Source: Rothia nasisuis | GTDB taxonomy: Bacteria; Actinomycetota; Actinomycetes; Actinomycetales; Micrococcaceae | Assembly: GCF_928381405.1 (NCBI RefSeq) | Contig: NZ_CAKMSB010000002.1 | Span: 283,351-347,350, forward strand | Direction of reading: 5' to 3' | Length of the DNA: 64,000 nucleotides | In this document: piece by piece, positions 42,809-51,472 of the stretch | Numbering within the stretch: the stretch's first letter is position 1 | Layout of the letters: each line of letters starts with the position of its first letter | Notes under the pieces: model-generated | The model's database searches: none | What the model was told of the DNA's origin: nothing | The model's input: the letters and a program-made list of their open reading frames with translations, nothing else | Position numbers and translations under genes: made by a program

Positions 42809-45427
42809 TTAGCCACGGCCCAGGAAAGCCTCGCGGTCGGCGTCCAGCGCGCGGTCAATGGTGCGAGCCAGATCCGGGTGTCTTGCCAAAGTGGGATCAG
42901 ACTCGATCACGCCAAAGGCGTCCTCACGAGCACGCTCAATCAGTTTGGCATCCGTCAGTGCCCGCAGCAGCTTGAGCGTAGATTTTTTACCGGACTGGGC
43001 AGCACCTAGAATATCTCCCTCGCGGCGCTGCTCCAGGTCAACCCGTGATAGCTCGAACCCGTCGGTGGTTGAGGCTACGGCGTTGAGACGTTCACGGCTT
43101 ACCCCATCAGCAGGCTGCCTGGTCACCAGCAGACAGGTGCCCGATAGGGAGCCTCGCCCGATACGGCCACGTAGCTGATGTAACCCAGAGATGCCGAATC
43201 GGTCGGCGTCCATAATAATCATCAGGGTGGCATTGGGCACGTTCACGCCCACCTCAATCACGGTGGTGGAAACCAGCAGATCAACACGGCCGGCCGAAAA
43301 TTCGGTCATCACGCGGTTCTTCTCGGCGGTGTCCATACGCCCGTGCAAGGCCTCAATGCGCACCCCGGCCAGGGCAGGGACCCCCTCCAGCTCCTCGAGC
43401 ATGCTCTCTACGGACGCTAGCGAGCTGCGAAGGCTCTCCCCTGCGGCAGCCTGCCAGCCCATCCCGCCAGAACCAGCGCTCGTGTCAAAGAGGGCTTGGC
43501 CGACTTCGGCGTCCATGGCCGCATCAGACCCACCAATTTTGGGAACCACAACATAAACCTGATGACCGGCATCAATCTCCTCGCGGGCCCGAGCCCATAT
43601 GCGGTCAGCCCACCGCGGATGCTCAGCCAGAGGTACAACATGGGTAGTGATTTTCTGGCGGCCAGCGGGTAGCTGGTCAAGTACCGAAATGTCGAGGTCA
43701 CCAAACACCGTCATAGCAACGGTGCGCGGTATGGGGGTTGCGGTCATAACCAGTCGGTGCGGTAGCTCCCCGCCGGGCCCGCGCAGGGCGTCACGCTGTT
43801 CCACGCCAAAGCGGTGCTGTTCATCTACCACGACCAGCCCCAGGTCGGCGAAGGTCACAGCATCTGCCAGCAGGGCGTGGGTGCCAATGACGATGTCAGC
43901 TGATCCCGAGGCGATGGAGAGCAGTGCCTCGCGCTTAGCCTTAGTCTTCAGTGAGGCTGTTAGTAGTACCACCCTAACCTTATTTCCCCGAGAAGTATTC
44001 GGGGAGTCCGCATCCAGCGGAGCTGTGTCTAGCAGGTCGCCTAAGATGTCACACACCGAACGGTAATGCTGTTCGGCCAGCACCTCGGTGGGGGCCAGCA
44101 TGGCTGACTGGGCACCGTTATCTGCTATCTGAAGCATGGCCCGCAGGGCCACCACGGTTTTTCCTGAGCCCACATCTCCCTGGAGAAGCCGATTCATAGG
44201 TGAGACGCTAGCCATATCGTCACTAATCTGCTCCCCCACCTTCTGTTGCCCCTCGGTCAGCTCGTAGGGCAGTAGCCCCAGGAGCGCATCGGCAAAGCCG
44301 CCGGGAATGAAGGGGCGTGCAACGGTTTGGTGGGCTGCACGGGTGGCTCGGATTCGGGCTAGAGCCGCTTGAAGTACGAATGCCTCCCGATAGCGCAGTG
44401 AATGGTGGGCGGCCCTCCAGGTCTCTTCGGTATCTGGGGTATGCACAGCGCGGTAGGTCCACTCCAATGACGGGATTTTTCGGCTTTTCCGTACGCTGAA
44501 GGGTACCGGGTCTTCTAGCTCCTTGAGGTTGACCCGCTCTAATAGAACTTCAAGGGCTGAGGCTACCCTGTCTGTGGGTAACTTGGGTGAGGCCTTATAG
44601 ACGGGAATCGGTGCGGAGGCCCGGGCACGGGCTCTTTCAATGGCCTCGGCACTGGCGCCCGGATCAAGCACCACATCGCGCGCAGCGATAACGGCATAGT
44701 GTGGGTTAGTTAGGGTGATCTCTCCCCGGTAGGAGCCGACCTTGCCTGAGAACATGACCCGGTCCCCCTCATGGATATCGCGGGCAGCCGTCCAGGCGTT
44801 GAAGAAGCTCAGCGTTATGATGCCGGGGCTACCAGCCACGGCGTAGGGCTCAGGTACATACCCGCTGAAGGTAGCACCGGGCATGAAGTCTCTCTCACCG
44901 CTGAACTGAGAACCTACGGTGCCTTGCAGTCGAGTGTTAGTGTAGCCGTGCCGGGTGGCAGCCGGAGGAGCGGCCCCTCGGTAGGTGTTGGGGTGGGGCG
45001 ACCGGTAGTTAGGGTAGGGCTCGGAGGTGTTTTGCTCATTCTCCCCCAGGTGATCGGTTATGGTGACCTCGGTGATGGATCCGCGACGAGAAGCCATGGA
45101 ACGGGTAGTCACGCGCAGAACCCTGGCGACAATGGTTGCCTCAGTTCCCTCGACCAGGGATGAGAAAGGTGTGAGCTCTCCGCGTGGCAGATACTTACGG
45201 GGGTAGTAGTCAAGAGCTTGACCTACGGTTTCAAGCCCAAGGTGAGTTTTGAGAGCTCGAGCTGTGCTGGCTCCCAGGTAGCGAGTCAAAGGCTCATTTT
45301 CTAGCCGGTCTTCGGAAGCGTAGCGGGCCAGGGCAGCCGCGGCCTCCGGTGTGAGGGGGGCAGCTTTCTTCTTCGTCCGGGTGGCCTTCTTCGGGGGAGC
45401 TGATGTCTTGCGTGGGCTGTGAGCCAT
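42809..45427 (-). CDS. recG: ATP-dependent DNA helicase RecG
   Basis: Branch-migration and fork-reversal helicase, 872 residues against 690-740 usually. A Lys/Ala/Pro-rich N-terminal tail of about 25 residues starts the protein. A hydrophilic insertion lies inside the wedge (OB) domain at about 130-185 (EPYPNYRSPHPNTYRG). Helicase motifs are complete: GDVGSGKTVVALRAML (Walker A), DEQHRFG (Walker B), MTATPIPRTVAM, VIEVGVNVPNAT and QLRGRIGRG. A Gly/Ser/Ala-rich insertion at about 655-680 (TSAGSGGMGWQAAAGES) separates motif IV regions. It starts 6 bases after the DAK2 gene. Confidence 0.95.
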   Translation of the reverse strand: MAHSPRKTSAPPKKATRTKKKAAPLTPEAAAALARYASEDRLENEPLTRYLGASTARALKTHLGLETVGQALDYYPRKYLPRGELTPFSSLVEGTEATIVARVLRVTTRSMASRRGSITEVTITDHLGENEQNTSEPYPNYRSPHPNTYRGAAPPAATRHGYTNTRLQGTVGSQFSGERDFMPGATFSGYVPEPYAVAGSPGIITLSFFNAWTAARDIHEGDRVMFSGKVGSYRGEITLTNPHYAVIAARDVVLDPGASAEAIERARARASAPIPVYKASPKLPTDRVASALEVLLERVNLKELEDPVPFSVRKSRKIPSLEWTYRAVHTPDTEETWRAAHHSLRYREAFVLQAALARIRATRAAHQTVARPFIPGGFADALLGLLPYELTEGQQKVGEQISDDMASVSPMNRLLQGDVGSGKTVVALRAMLQIADNGAQSAMLAPTEVLAEQHYRSVCDILGDLLDTAPLDADSPNTSRGNKVRVVLLTASLKTKAKREALLSIASGSADIVIGTHALLADAVTFADLGLVVVDEQHRFGVEQRDALRGPGGELPHRLVMTATPIPRTVAMTVFGDLDISVLDQLPAGRQKITTHVVPLAEHPRWADRIWARAREEIDAGHQVYVVVPKIGGSDAAMDAEVGQALFDTSAGSGGMGWQAAAGESLRSSLASVESMLEELEGVPALAGVRIEALHGRMDTAEKNRVMTEFSAGRVDLLVSTTVIEVGVNVPNATLMIIMDADRFGISGLHQLRGRIGRGSLSGTCLLVTRQPADGVSRERLNAVASTTDGFELSRVDLEQRREGDILGAAQSGKKSTLKLLRALTDAKLIERAREDAFGVIESDPTLARHPDLARTIDRALDADREAFLGRG

Positions 45428-45433
45428 GTGCGC

Positions 45434-46402
45434 TTATTCCTCGTGGCTGTGTTCGGGCGAAGCCAGTGAGGTGATGCGTACCTTCTGCGGTTCGCCGGCA
45501 GCACGCAACAGGGCTAGGGCGTCCTCTGCGGTAGGCACGTGAACATGAACTGCCCAGAGGGCCTCGTTACCGTCCTCAATCTGTGCAATAGAAACAGAAT
45601 CCCCGGCTGCATCCAGGGCACTACGGAGCTGGGCTACTTCGAAGACCGGCAGGTGAATCTCGCACATCACCTCCACCTGGGGCTCCCCCTTTCGAGGTTT
45701 CTCTGGGGCTCGCAAAGGCAGGGACGCCGGAGCCTCAGCAAGCAGGTCGCGGTAGGTGGGTTCCGGTTCGGCCCCCATCAGCTGGGCCACTAGGGACACC
45801 AAAACCAGGTGAAAGCCCAGCGCACCTGAATCAACCCAGCCGTTGCGGGCGTGCTCAGCATGAGCGGTAGCTCGCAGGGCAGTTTCTGACGCTACTACCA
45901 AATCATCACTGTATACACGCCAGTTGACCTTCAGTTTAACCTGGTGAAGCGCCGCCATCAGAGTGAGCATGGTGCCCTCAGCTGGCTGGCTCAGGGCCAG
46001 ACGGGCTCCTGTTGCAGCCACGGTGAAGGCCCGGGCCAGGTGCTCAGAGGTGAGCCTTCTGTCAGGTGAACTACCGAGCTCTCCGTTTCCAGTGGAAGTC
46101 ACGGGTAACTCGCTAGCCGGGCCCAAGGTCCTTGCAAGGCCCAGGAGCCAGACTGCCAGAAGGGTACCAGAATTACCTCGGGCCCCCCGCAGAGCGGCTC
46201 GGGCGGCAAGATTCAGGGTAGGTTCATCGGCCGCACCAGCTGCATCGGCGGCATGCCCCAGGGTGGCGGCTAAGTTGGAGCCGGTATCGGCATCGGCAAC
46301 CGGAAAAACATTGATGCGGTTAAGAAGGGATTGATGCTCAACCAGTTGTGTGTGGGCATGCAACAGCCAGTTGAGCCACCAGTCAGCGGGCACCTGCCTC
46401 AA
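45434..46402 (-). CDS. DAK2-domain protein (FakA-like, short form)
   Basis: Protein with the Dak2/DhaL-like nucleotide-binding domain seen in fatty acid kinase FakA. NVFPVADADTGSNLAATL carries the metal-binding aspartates and RGARGNSGTLLAVWLLGLA is the second family block. At about 320 residues it is much shorter than FakA (about 550), lacking most of the C-terminal fatty-acid-binding-partner region. The start is uncertain: ATG at 46438 would overlap thiL by 56 bases; TTG at 46402, about 10 bases after AAAGGA, gives the usual 30 residues before NVFPV. It precedes recG by 6 bases, a conserved pairing. Confidence 0.82.
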   Translation of the reverse strand: MRQVPADWWLNWLLHAHTQLVEHQSLLNRINVFPVADADTGSNLAATLGHAADAAGAADEPTLNLAARAALRGARGNSGTLLAVWLLGLARTLGPASELPVTSTGNGELGSSPDRRLTSEHLARAFTVAATGARLALSQPAEGTMLTLMAALHQVKLKVNWRVYSDDLVVASETALRATAHAEHARNGWVDSGALGFHLVLVSLVAQLMGAEPEPTYRDLLAEAPASLPLRAPEKPRKGEPQVEVMCEIHLPVFEVAQLRSALDAAGDSVSIAQIEDGNEALWAVHVHVPTAEDALALLRAAGEPQKVRITSLASPEHSHEE

Positions 46403-47420
46403 AGTGATCCCATCCTTTCGCTGTGTATGCGCGGCCATCTACAGTGACACCGCTACCTGCATGTACGCTACCAATTTTAGTAAACCCTGTGGGTATCTGA
46501 GTCGGGTCACAGGTGCCCATGAGGGCGTGATCCTCACCGCCCGTCAGAACCCAGCCCAGGGCGGTGGATTCCGCCTTATCTGTGCTTGTGAGAAGGGACG
46601 CAGTTTCGTGCACACGCGCAACCCAGGGGGCTAAATCCCGGGTGTGCAGGTCAATTCGCACGTGCGAGGCAGCAGCTAGCCGGGTGGCATCACGCACCAG
46701 CCCGTCAGAGATGTCCATAAGGGCGTTAAGGTGGCCTGCTGCCCGCTGACCTAGCAGCAGGGGTGATACAGGCTGCTGTTGGGCAGCGATACAGGCCAGC
46801 TGAGATTCAGTCATAGTGCGCAGGCCAGAGGTTTCGAGCAGGGCTAGCCCCGCAGCGGCGGCGCCCAGGGCTCCGGCGAGGACGACCGCGTCTCCCTCGC
46901 GCGCACCATCCCGGGTGACGGGGGCGCGGGTCAAACCAACGGCAGTGCCCGTCACCGAAATTTCGGCGCTCCGGCCCAGGTCTCCACCGGCAATGGTACA
47001 GGTGGTTGCACCTTGGTGTTGGGTCGATTCGACGAGACCCCGAGCAAAGTCCTGTACCCAAGTAACTGGGGTGACCGGAGGCAGACTGAGAGAAACGAGC
47101 AGGGCTACAGGTGTAGCCCCCATGGCTGCGATATCGGCCAGATTTTGTGTAGCTAGCTTCCAGCCAACCTGGTAGCCGCCCGTTGTGTGACCCGAAGGCC
47201 AGACAGACCGGAAGTCCTGGTTTTCAGTTTGTGTGTCGGTGCTCATTACGGTGAGCCCCCCGGTGAGATCTAGCGTAGCGGAGTCATCACCGGGCCCCAC
47301 CACAAGTGCACCGTCAGCGGGCACCCGTCGTAGCGATTCAGCCCGTGTGTTGTGAGCAGTGAGCACAGGTAGAAAAACCGCCAGTAGCTCGCTTTCGCTG
47401 ACCTGCGAAACGGTAGTCAT
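46383..47420 (-). CDS. thiL: Thiamine-monophosphate kinase
   Basis: Last enzyme of thiamine diphosphate synthesis, 345 residues. Family motifs are GPGDDSATLDL near the N-terminus, STDTQTENQDFR, NLADIAAMGATPVALLVSLS and MDISDGLVRDATRLA. I use the ATG at 47420, with AGGAG 4 bases upstream; the frame runs 13 codons further into the neighbouring gene. Its 3' end overlaps the DAK2 gene start. Confidence 0.94.
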   Translation of the reverse strand: MTTVSQVSESELLAVFLPVLTAHNTRAESLRRVPADGALVVGPGDDSATLDLTGGLTVMSTDTQTENQDFRSVWPSGHTTGGYQVGWKLATQNLADIAAMGATPVALLVSLSLPPVTPVTWVQDFARGLVESTQHQGATTCTIAGGDLGRSAEISVTGTAVGLTRAPVTRDGAREGDAVVLAGALGAAAAGLALLETSGLRTMTESQLACIAAQQQPVSPLLLGQRAAGHLNALMDISDGLVRDATRLAAASHVRIDLHTRDLAPWVARVHETASLLTSTDKAESTALGWVLTGGEDHALMGTCDPTQIPTGFTKIGSVHAGSGVTVDGRAYTAKGWDHFEAGAR

Positions 47421-47427
47421 CCTGCTC

Positions 47428-48486
47428 CTAGTGTTTGGGCTTACGATTGCGCCAGACAAAGTTGAAAATGACGATGCTCAGGCCCAGTACAGCGCTGCCG
47501 GTGAAAATCACGAGAGGCCTGGCCCCGTTCACAATCACGCTACCCCGGTAGAACATGCTTGAGCCGGGATCTGCAGCTACCTGCCGCCCCTGGGCCTCAG
47601 CGCCGAACACACCCGCAGCAGTGTTGGAATCTGCCGATGAGCTGCCCCGACTGTGCTGGCCTGCCCTATCCAAGAACCCCTCGACCCATCCCGGTGTGCC
47701 GTCGTAGGCTTGCTCTGAGTGTGCAACGTTGAAAAGACCAAGCACAGACCCGGTGGTGGGCTCCACCTCCAGTTTGCTCGTATCGGCGTCAAGACGGAGG
47801 GGCGTCTGGGTGCCCACTACGGTTGAGCTGGGCGCGGCACTCAACTGTTCGTTTTGCCCAGGCCCAACCTCGCTGCGCGGGGGGCTCGGTGCTTGTGCTA
47901 GAGGTACCGCAATTGGGGCGCCAGGTACTTGCTGCCCGTTCGGTTCAGTTTGAGTCGAAGGAAGGGACGGGGCGGTTTGCCCTGTATCTCCTCCACCCGA
48001 ATCAGTAGCTGGCTGCTCCGGTGTGCTGGGGGGAATCCAGGCCTCAGCCGCTGGTGTGACCGAGACCTCGGGCAGGGGGGCAGGTGTGGATACCTGGGTT
48101 GGCTCTTCGGTGGGTACGTCAGTTGGCTCCGGTGGAGCTGGAGCAGGTTCACTGGGCTGGGGGCTGGCAGGTTCACTGGTTGCCGGGGGCTGCTCGGGCT
48201 GAGGTTGCTCGGGCTGGGGCTGCTCGGGCTGAGGTTGCTCCGGCTGAGGTTGCTCCGGCTGGGGCAGTTCGGGGGCAGGGGTTGTAGGGCTTGTTGAAGG
48301 CGTGGGTTCGTTCACCGGCTTCGGAGTGGCTGTAGCGCTTGCAGTGGGTGCTGGGCTCGCAGTGGGTGCTGGGCTCGCCGGAACCGCAGTGGCTGAGCTG
48401 ATGTATACTTCACCCGGCAGAACCAGTGGTGCTACTGCAAGCACGGTAGTCACCCCACAGGCAACACCTGCCATCTTGCGTCCCAT
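47428..48486 (-). CDS. Proline-rich surface protein with C-terminal membrane anchor
   Basis: Secreted or membrane-anchored protein of 352 residues that I cannot assign to a family. An N-terminal signal-like segment (MAGVACGVTTVLAVAPLVLPG) is followed by Pro/Ala/Thr-rich sequence. It includes a tandem repeat of PQPEQ repeated about five times near residue 80 and long P/T/E/S-rich stretches. Near the C-terminus a hydrophobic helix (PLVIFTGSAVLGLSIVIFNFVW) and basic tail NRKPKH would anchor it. There is no LPxTG sorting motif, so it is not a standard sortase substrate. It is 7 bases upstream of thiL, so possibly co-transcribed, and divergent from the DUF3515 gene. Confidence 0.72.
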   Translation of the reverse strand: MGRKMAGVACGVTTVLAVAPLVLPGEVYISSATAVPASPAPTASPAPTASATATPKPVNEPTPSTSPTTPAPELPQPEQPQPEQPQPEQPQPEQPQPEQPPATSEPASPQPSEPAPAPPEPTDVPTEEPTQVSTPAPLPEVSVTPAAEAWIPPSTPEQPATDSGGGDTGQTAPSLPSTQTEPNGQQVPGAPIAVPLAQAPSPPRSEVGPGQNEQLSAAPSSTVVGTQTPLRLDADTSKLEVEPTTGSVLGLFNVAHSEQAYDGTPGWVEGFLDRAGQHSRGSSSADSNTAAGVFGAEAQGRQVAADPGSSMFYRGSVIVNGARPLVIFTGSAVLGLSIVIFNFVWRNRKPKH

Positions 48487-48644
48487 AGTTCTCCCCTCTC
48501 ACCGGGATTGATTACACCCAATACCTATCTCTCTCCCAGCCGGGCCTTGTTACCTCATTCTTCAGCGCCTGGGAGATAGTACTCTCTCTACCTTACCGAA
48601 TCTGCCAGACCCTAGCCATCACCGGTTAAAGTATGCCCATCTTA

Positions 48645-48650
48645 TACAAT
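48645..48650 (+). promoter_or_regulatory. -10 element implying a leaderless DUF3515 message
   Basis: TATACAAT at 48643-48650 ends 6 bases before the GTG start at 48657. Transcription would begin at or next to the start codon, as in actinobacterial leaderless genes. Confidence 0.45.
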
Positions 48651-48656
48651 GGGCAG

Positions 48657-49184
48657 GTGAGAAAAGCACAGCTCTTACTGACCCTCGCCCTAGCCACTAC
48701 AGGACTGACCGCCTGCGGCCCGGGTGCCGTCCACGTGCAACCAGCACCAGATGCCGCCAACCCGACCTGTGCCTACGCCCTAGTCGCTATGCCCGAAACT
48801 CTCAGCGGCCTCAGCCAGCGCGAAACCACGGCGCAGGCAACTACCGCCTGGGGCGATCCCGCAGCGGTTATTCTCAAGTGCGGGGTGGAGCTCGGTGAAG
48901 CGCCAGTATCAGACACCTGCGTCTCGGTCAACGGGGTTGACTGGATTGTTAGACCCGCTGACGAAGAGCAGGCAGATGCCGCAGAACAGACGGCTGCCGG
49001 AACCTGGGTTGCAGAGACGTTTGGCCGCGACCCGGCTGTCCAAATAACTTTCGACGCTGAGCGTGTCTCATCGTCCACGGTTTTGGCTGAAGTCTCATCT
49101 GCCGTCTCACAGATTCCTCAGCACATGATGTGCACCAACATCGATGACACCCTCACCGATATTGAGGGCGGCACAGGCTCCTAA
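48657..49184 (+). CDS. DUF3515 family lipoprotein
   Basis: Conserved actinobacterial exported protein of 175 residues, usually next to ddl. With the GTG at 48657 the N-terminus is a normal lipoprotein signal (RKAQLLLTLALATTG) followed by the lipobox LTAC. An ATG 24 bases earlier would add 8 residues before the signal and has no ribosome binding site. Four cysteines in the mature part (TCAYALV, ILKCGVEL, SDTCVSV, MMCTN) probably form two disulfides. The function of the family is unknown. Its stop overlaps the ddl stop by 4 bases on the opposite strand. Confidence 0.85.
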   Translation: MRKAQLLLTLALATTGLTACGPGAVHVQPAPDAANPTCAYALVAMPETLSGLSQRETTAQATTAWGDPAAVILKCGVELGEAPVSDTCVSVNGVDWIVRPADEEQADAAEQTAAGTWVAETFGRDPAVQITFDAERVSSSTVLAEVSSAVSQIPQHMMCTNIDDTLTDIEGGTGS

Positions 49185-50308
49185 CGCAGCCCCAGCGGGC
49201 GTTCTAGGGCCAATGAAATAAGCTCGTCAATCAGATCTGCATACGCAAGCCCGGTGTTCTCCCACATGGTCTTATACATGGAGATGGGAGTAAATCCGGG
49301 CATGGTGTTCACCTCGTTGATCAGAAGGCGGCCGTCCTCGGTGTAAAAAAAGTCAGCGCGGCACAGCCCCTCGCCGTCGACGGCTAAGAAGGCATCTACA
49401 GCTAGCTGGCGAATACGCGCAGATATCTCAGCAGGCAGATCAGCTGGGCAGCGGGTCTCGGCTGAGTTCTTCGACACGTACTTGGCCTCAAAATCATAGA
49501 AACCGTGCTGGTGATCAACCACCACAATTTCTCCGGGATAGGACGCCCGAGGCAGCTCCGACTGGTGCCCATCAAGTACCGCGCACTCAATTTCACGGCC
49601 CACAATACCGGCCTCAACCATCACCTTGGGGTCATAGGTCTGAGCCTCGGCGATAGCCGCGTCAAGACCGTCAAGCGAATCTACCTTGGTGATGCCGAAG
49701 GACGACCCGGCTCGGGCGGGCTTCACAAAGACAGGAAAACCCAGGCCAGTGATGCGTTCGCGAGCACCAGCCCGGTCAAGGGTCCACTGGCGGTGGGTAA
49801 CAACCTCATAGGGGCCGACCTCTAGCCCTGCCGCTTCGAAGGCTATCTTCATGAAGTGCTTGTCCATGCCGACAGCTGATGACGCTACACCGCACCCCAC
49901 GTACTTGAGGTTGGCCATTTCGAGTAACCCCTGAACGGTACCGTCTTCGCCGAAGGGGCCGTGAAGCAGTGGGAATACCACGTCAATAGCGGGGCCGAGT
50001 TCAACCCGGGTGGTGTTGTCTCCGTCAATCAGACGCAGGCGGCTATCGTCACCCCCCAGAGGCAGAAAGACCTGCTTACCCTCTGCAGGTAGCTCCGCCA
50101 GATGGTCAGTATCAAGGAGCTGAACCAGGGTTTCTTCGTCCGTGAGGTACCAGCGGCCGTCTTTGGTGATGCCGATGGTGACCACCGTGTATTTCTCACG
50201 GTCGATAGCGCTCAGCACGCCGCGGGCAGTGATGAGCGAGATGGAGTGTTCTGAGGAGCGTCCGCCGCACAGCAGGGCGACGATGGGCTTGGTGCTCGGT
50301 TCGGTCAT
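49181..50308 (-). CDS. ddl: D-alanine-D-alanine ligase
   Basis: ATP-grasp ligase making the D-Ala-D-Ala dipeptide of peptidoglycan, 375 residues. N-terminal IVALLCGGRSSEHSISL, the glycine-rich loop RAGSSFGITKVDS, and the C-terminal ADFFYTEDGRLLINEVNTMPGF, split ADFFYTEDGR then LLINEVNTMPGF, are all as expected. No vancomycin-type substitution is obvious by eye in the visible motifs. It starts 41 bases after gpsA. Confidence 0.95.
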   Translation of the reverse strand: MTEPSTKPIVALLCGGRSSEHSISLITARGVLSAIDREKYTVVTIGITKDGRWYLTDEETLVQLLDTDHLAELPAEGKQVFLPLGGDDSRLRLIDGDNTTRVELGPAIDVVFPLLHGPFGEDGTVQGLLEMANLKYVGCGVASSAVGMDKHFMKIAFEAAGLEVGPYEVVTHRQWTLDRAGARERITGLGFPVFVKPARAGSSFGITKVDSLDGLDAAIAEAQTYDPKVMVEAGIVGREIECAVLDGHQSELPRASYPGEIVVVDHQHGFYDFEAKYVSKNSAETRCPADLPAEISARIRQLAVDAFLAVDGEGLCRADFFYTEDGRLLINEVNTMPGFTPISMYKTMWENTGLAYADLIDELISLALERPLGLR

Positions 50309-50349
50309 AGCGTCCTTTGATTTGGGGGGCCAGAGGCCCTCACCGGTTG

Positions 50350-51438
50350 CTAGGTTGAGGGAGTGATTCCTTCTGATTTAAGGGATCGGCCTAGCAGCGC
50401 CGGGGCAAGTTCTTCAACTGATATTGTACGGTTGAGCACAGCCACCACTGCCTCCGTAATGGGCATTTCTACCCCCACTTTTCGGGCGAGTTCTGCCACA
50501 CCGGGGGCTGACTTGATAGATTCAGCGGTCTGGGTCATCACTGTATGGAGCTGGTCAGGGGCCACTCCCTCGGCCAGCAACCGCCCTGCGGTATGGTTGC
50601 GCGAGAGGGGGGATGAGCAGGTGGCTATGAGGTCACCCATGCCAGCTAACCCGCTCATGGTTTCAAGTTTGCCCCCCAGGGCAAGGGCTAGACGGGTGGT
50701 CTCAGCCAGGCCCCGGGTCATGACCGAGGCCTTAGAGTTATCGCCGTACTGTTTACCTTCACACATACCCACGCAGAGGGCGATGACGTTTTTTACCAGC
50801 CCTCCGATCTCTACGCCCACCACATCGGTGTTGGTGTAGGGGCGAAAGTAGTCAGCGACGCACACAGATGCCACAAGCTGCGCGGTTGTCTCATTCTGTG
50901 CAGCAACCACACTGGTGGTTGGCTGTTCAACAATGATTTCTTTGGCGAGGTTGGGGCCCGAGAGCACAGTGATGCGCTCCGGTACAGTCTCAACCGTCTG
51001 AGGGCTGGCACCGGTAGCCACCAGGTGACTCTGCAGAACCTCAGTGATGACCTCACTCATGCGCAGACCGGTGCCCATCTCGAGCCCCTTAGCCAGCGAG
51101 ACCAGCACAGCTGAAGGCTCAATCAGGGGGGCAAAGCTCTCAAGCTGGTTGCGTAGCACCTGGGCTGGGATAGCCAGCACCACTAGGGTCGCACCCTCGA
51201 GTGCCTGTTCCGCATCGGCAGTCATGATTAGATTGGCTGGTAGCTGCACGCCCGGGAAATAACGCTCATTGATACGGGATTCCTGCATGGCGGTCATGGC
51301 CTGGGGGTTGCGGCCCCACAGCACAACCTGCCGGTCACTCCCCGCTGCCGTGGCACCGTCCGCAACCACCTTGGCGAAGGCGGTGCCCCAGCTACCTGCG
51401 CCCAGCACAGCTATCTTACTCGGTGACTGTTGAGTCAT
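50350..51438 (-). CDS. gpsA: Glycerol-3-phosphate dehydrogenase (NAD(P)+)
   Basis: Makes sn-glycerol-3-phosphate for phospholipids, 362 residues. NAD-binding motif IAVLGAGSWGTAFAKVVA is at the N-terminus, SLAKGLEMG and the catalytic-region KNVIALCVGMCEGKQYGDNSK, split KNVIALCVGM then CEGKQYGDNSK, follow. It lies between plsC and ddl, so phospholipid and cell-wall precursor genes are co-transcribed. Confidence 0.95.
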   Translation of the reverse strand: MTQQSPSKIAVLGAGSWGTAFAKVVADGATAAGSDRQVVLWGRNPQAMTAMQESRINERYFPGVQLPANLIMTADAEQALEGATLVVLAIPAQVLRNQLESFAPLIEPSAVLVSLAKGLEMGTGLRMSEVITEVLQSHLVATGASPQTVETVPERITVLSGPNLAKEIIVEQPTTSVVAAQNETTAQLVASVCVADYFRPYTNTDVVGVEIGGLVKNVIALCVGMCEGKQYGDNSKASVMTRGLAETTRLALALGGKLETMSGLAGMGDLIATCSSPLSRNHTAGRLLAEGVAPDQLHTVMTQTAESIKSAPGVAELARKVGVEMPITEAVVAVLNRTISVEELAPALLGRSLKSEGITPST

Positions 51439-51472
51439 TGTGGTCTCTACATCCGTAGTAGCGATGGTGAGC

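Noticed and set aside
48180..48260. Short tandem repeat that could be non-coding
   Set aside because: The 15-base units stay in frame and encode PQPEQ inside the surface protein.
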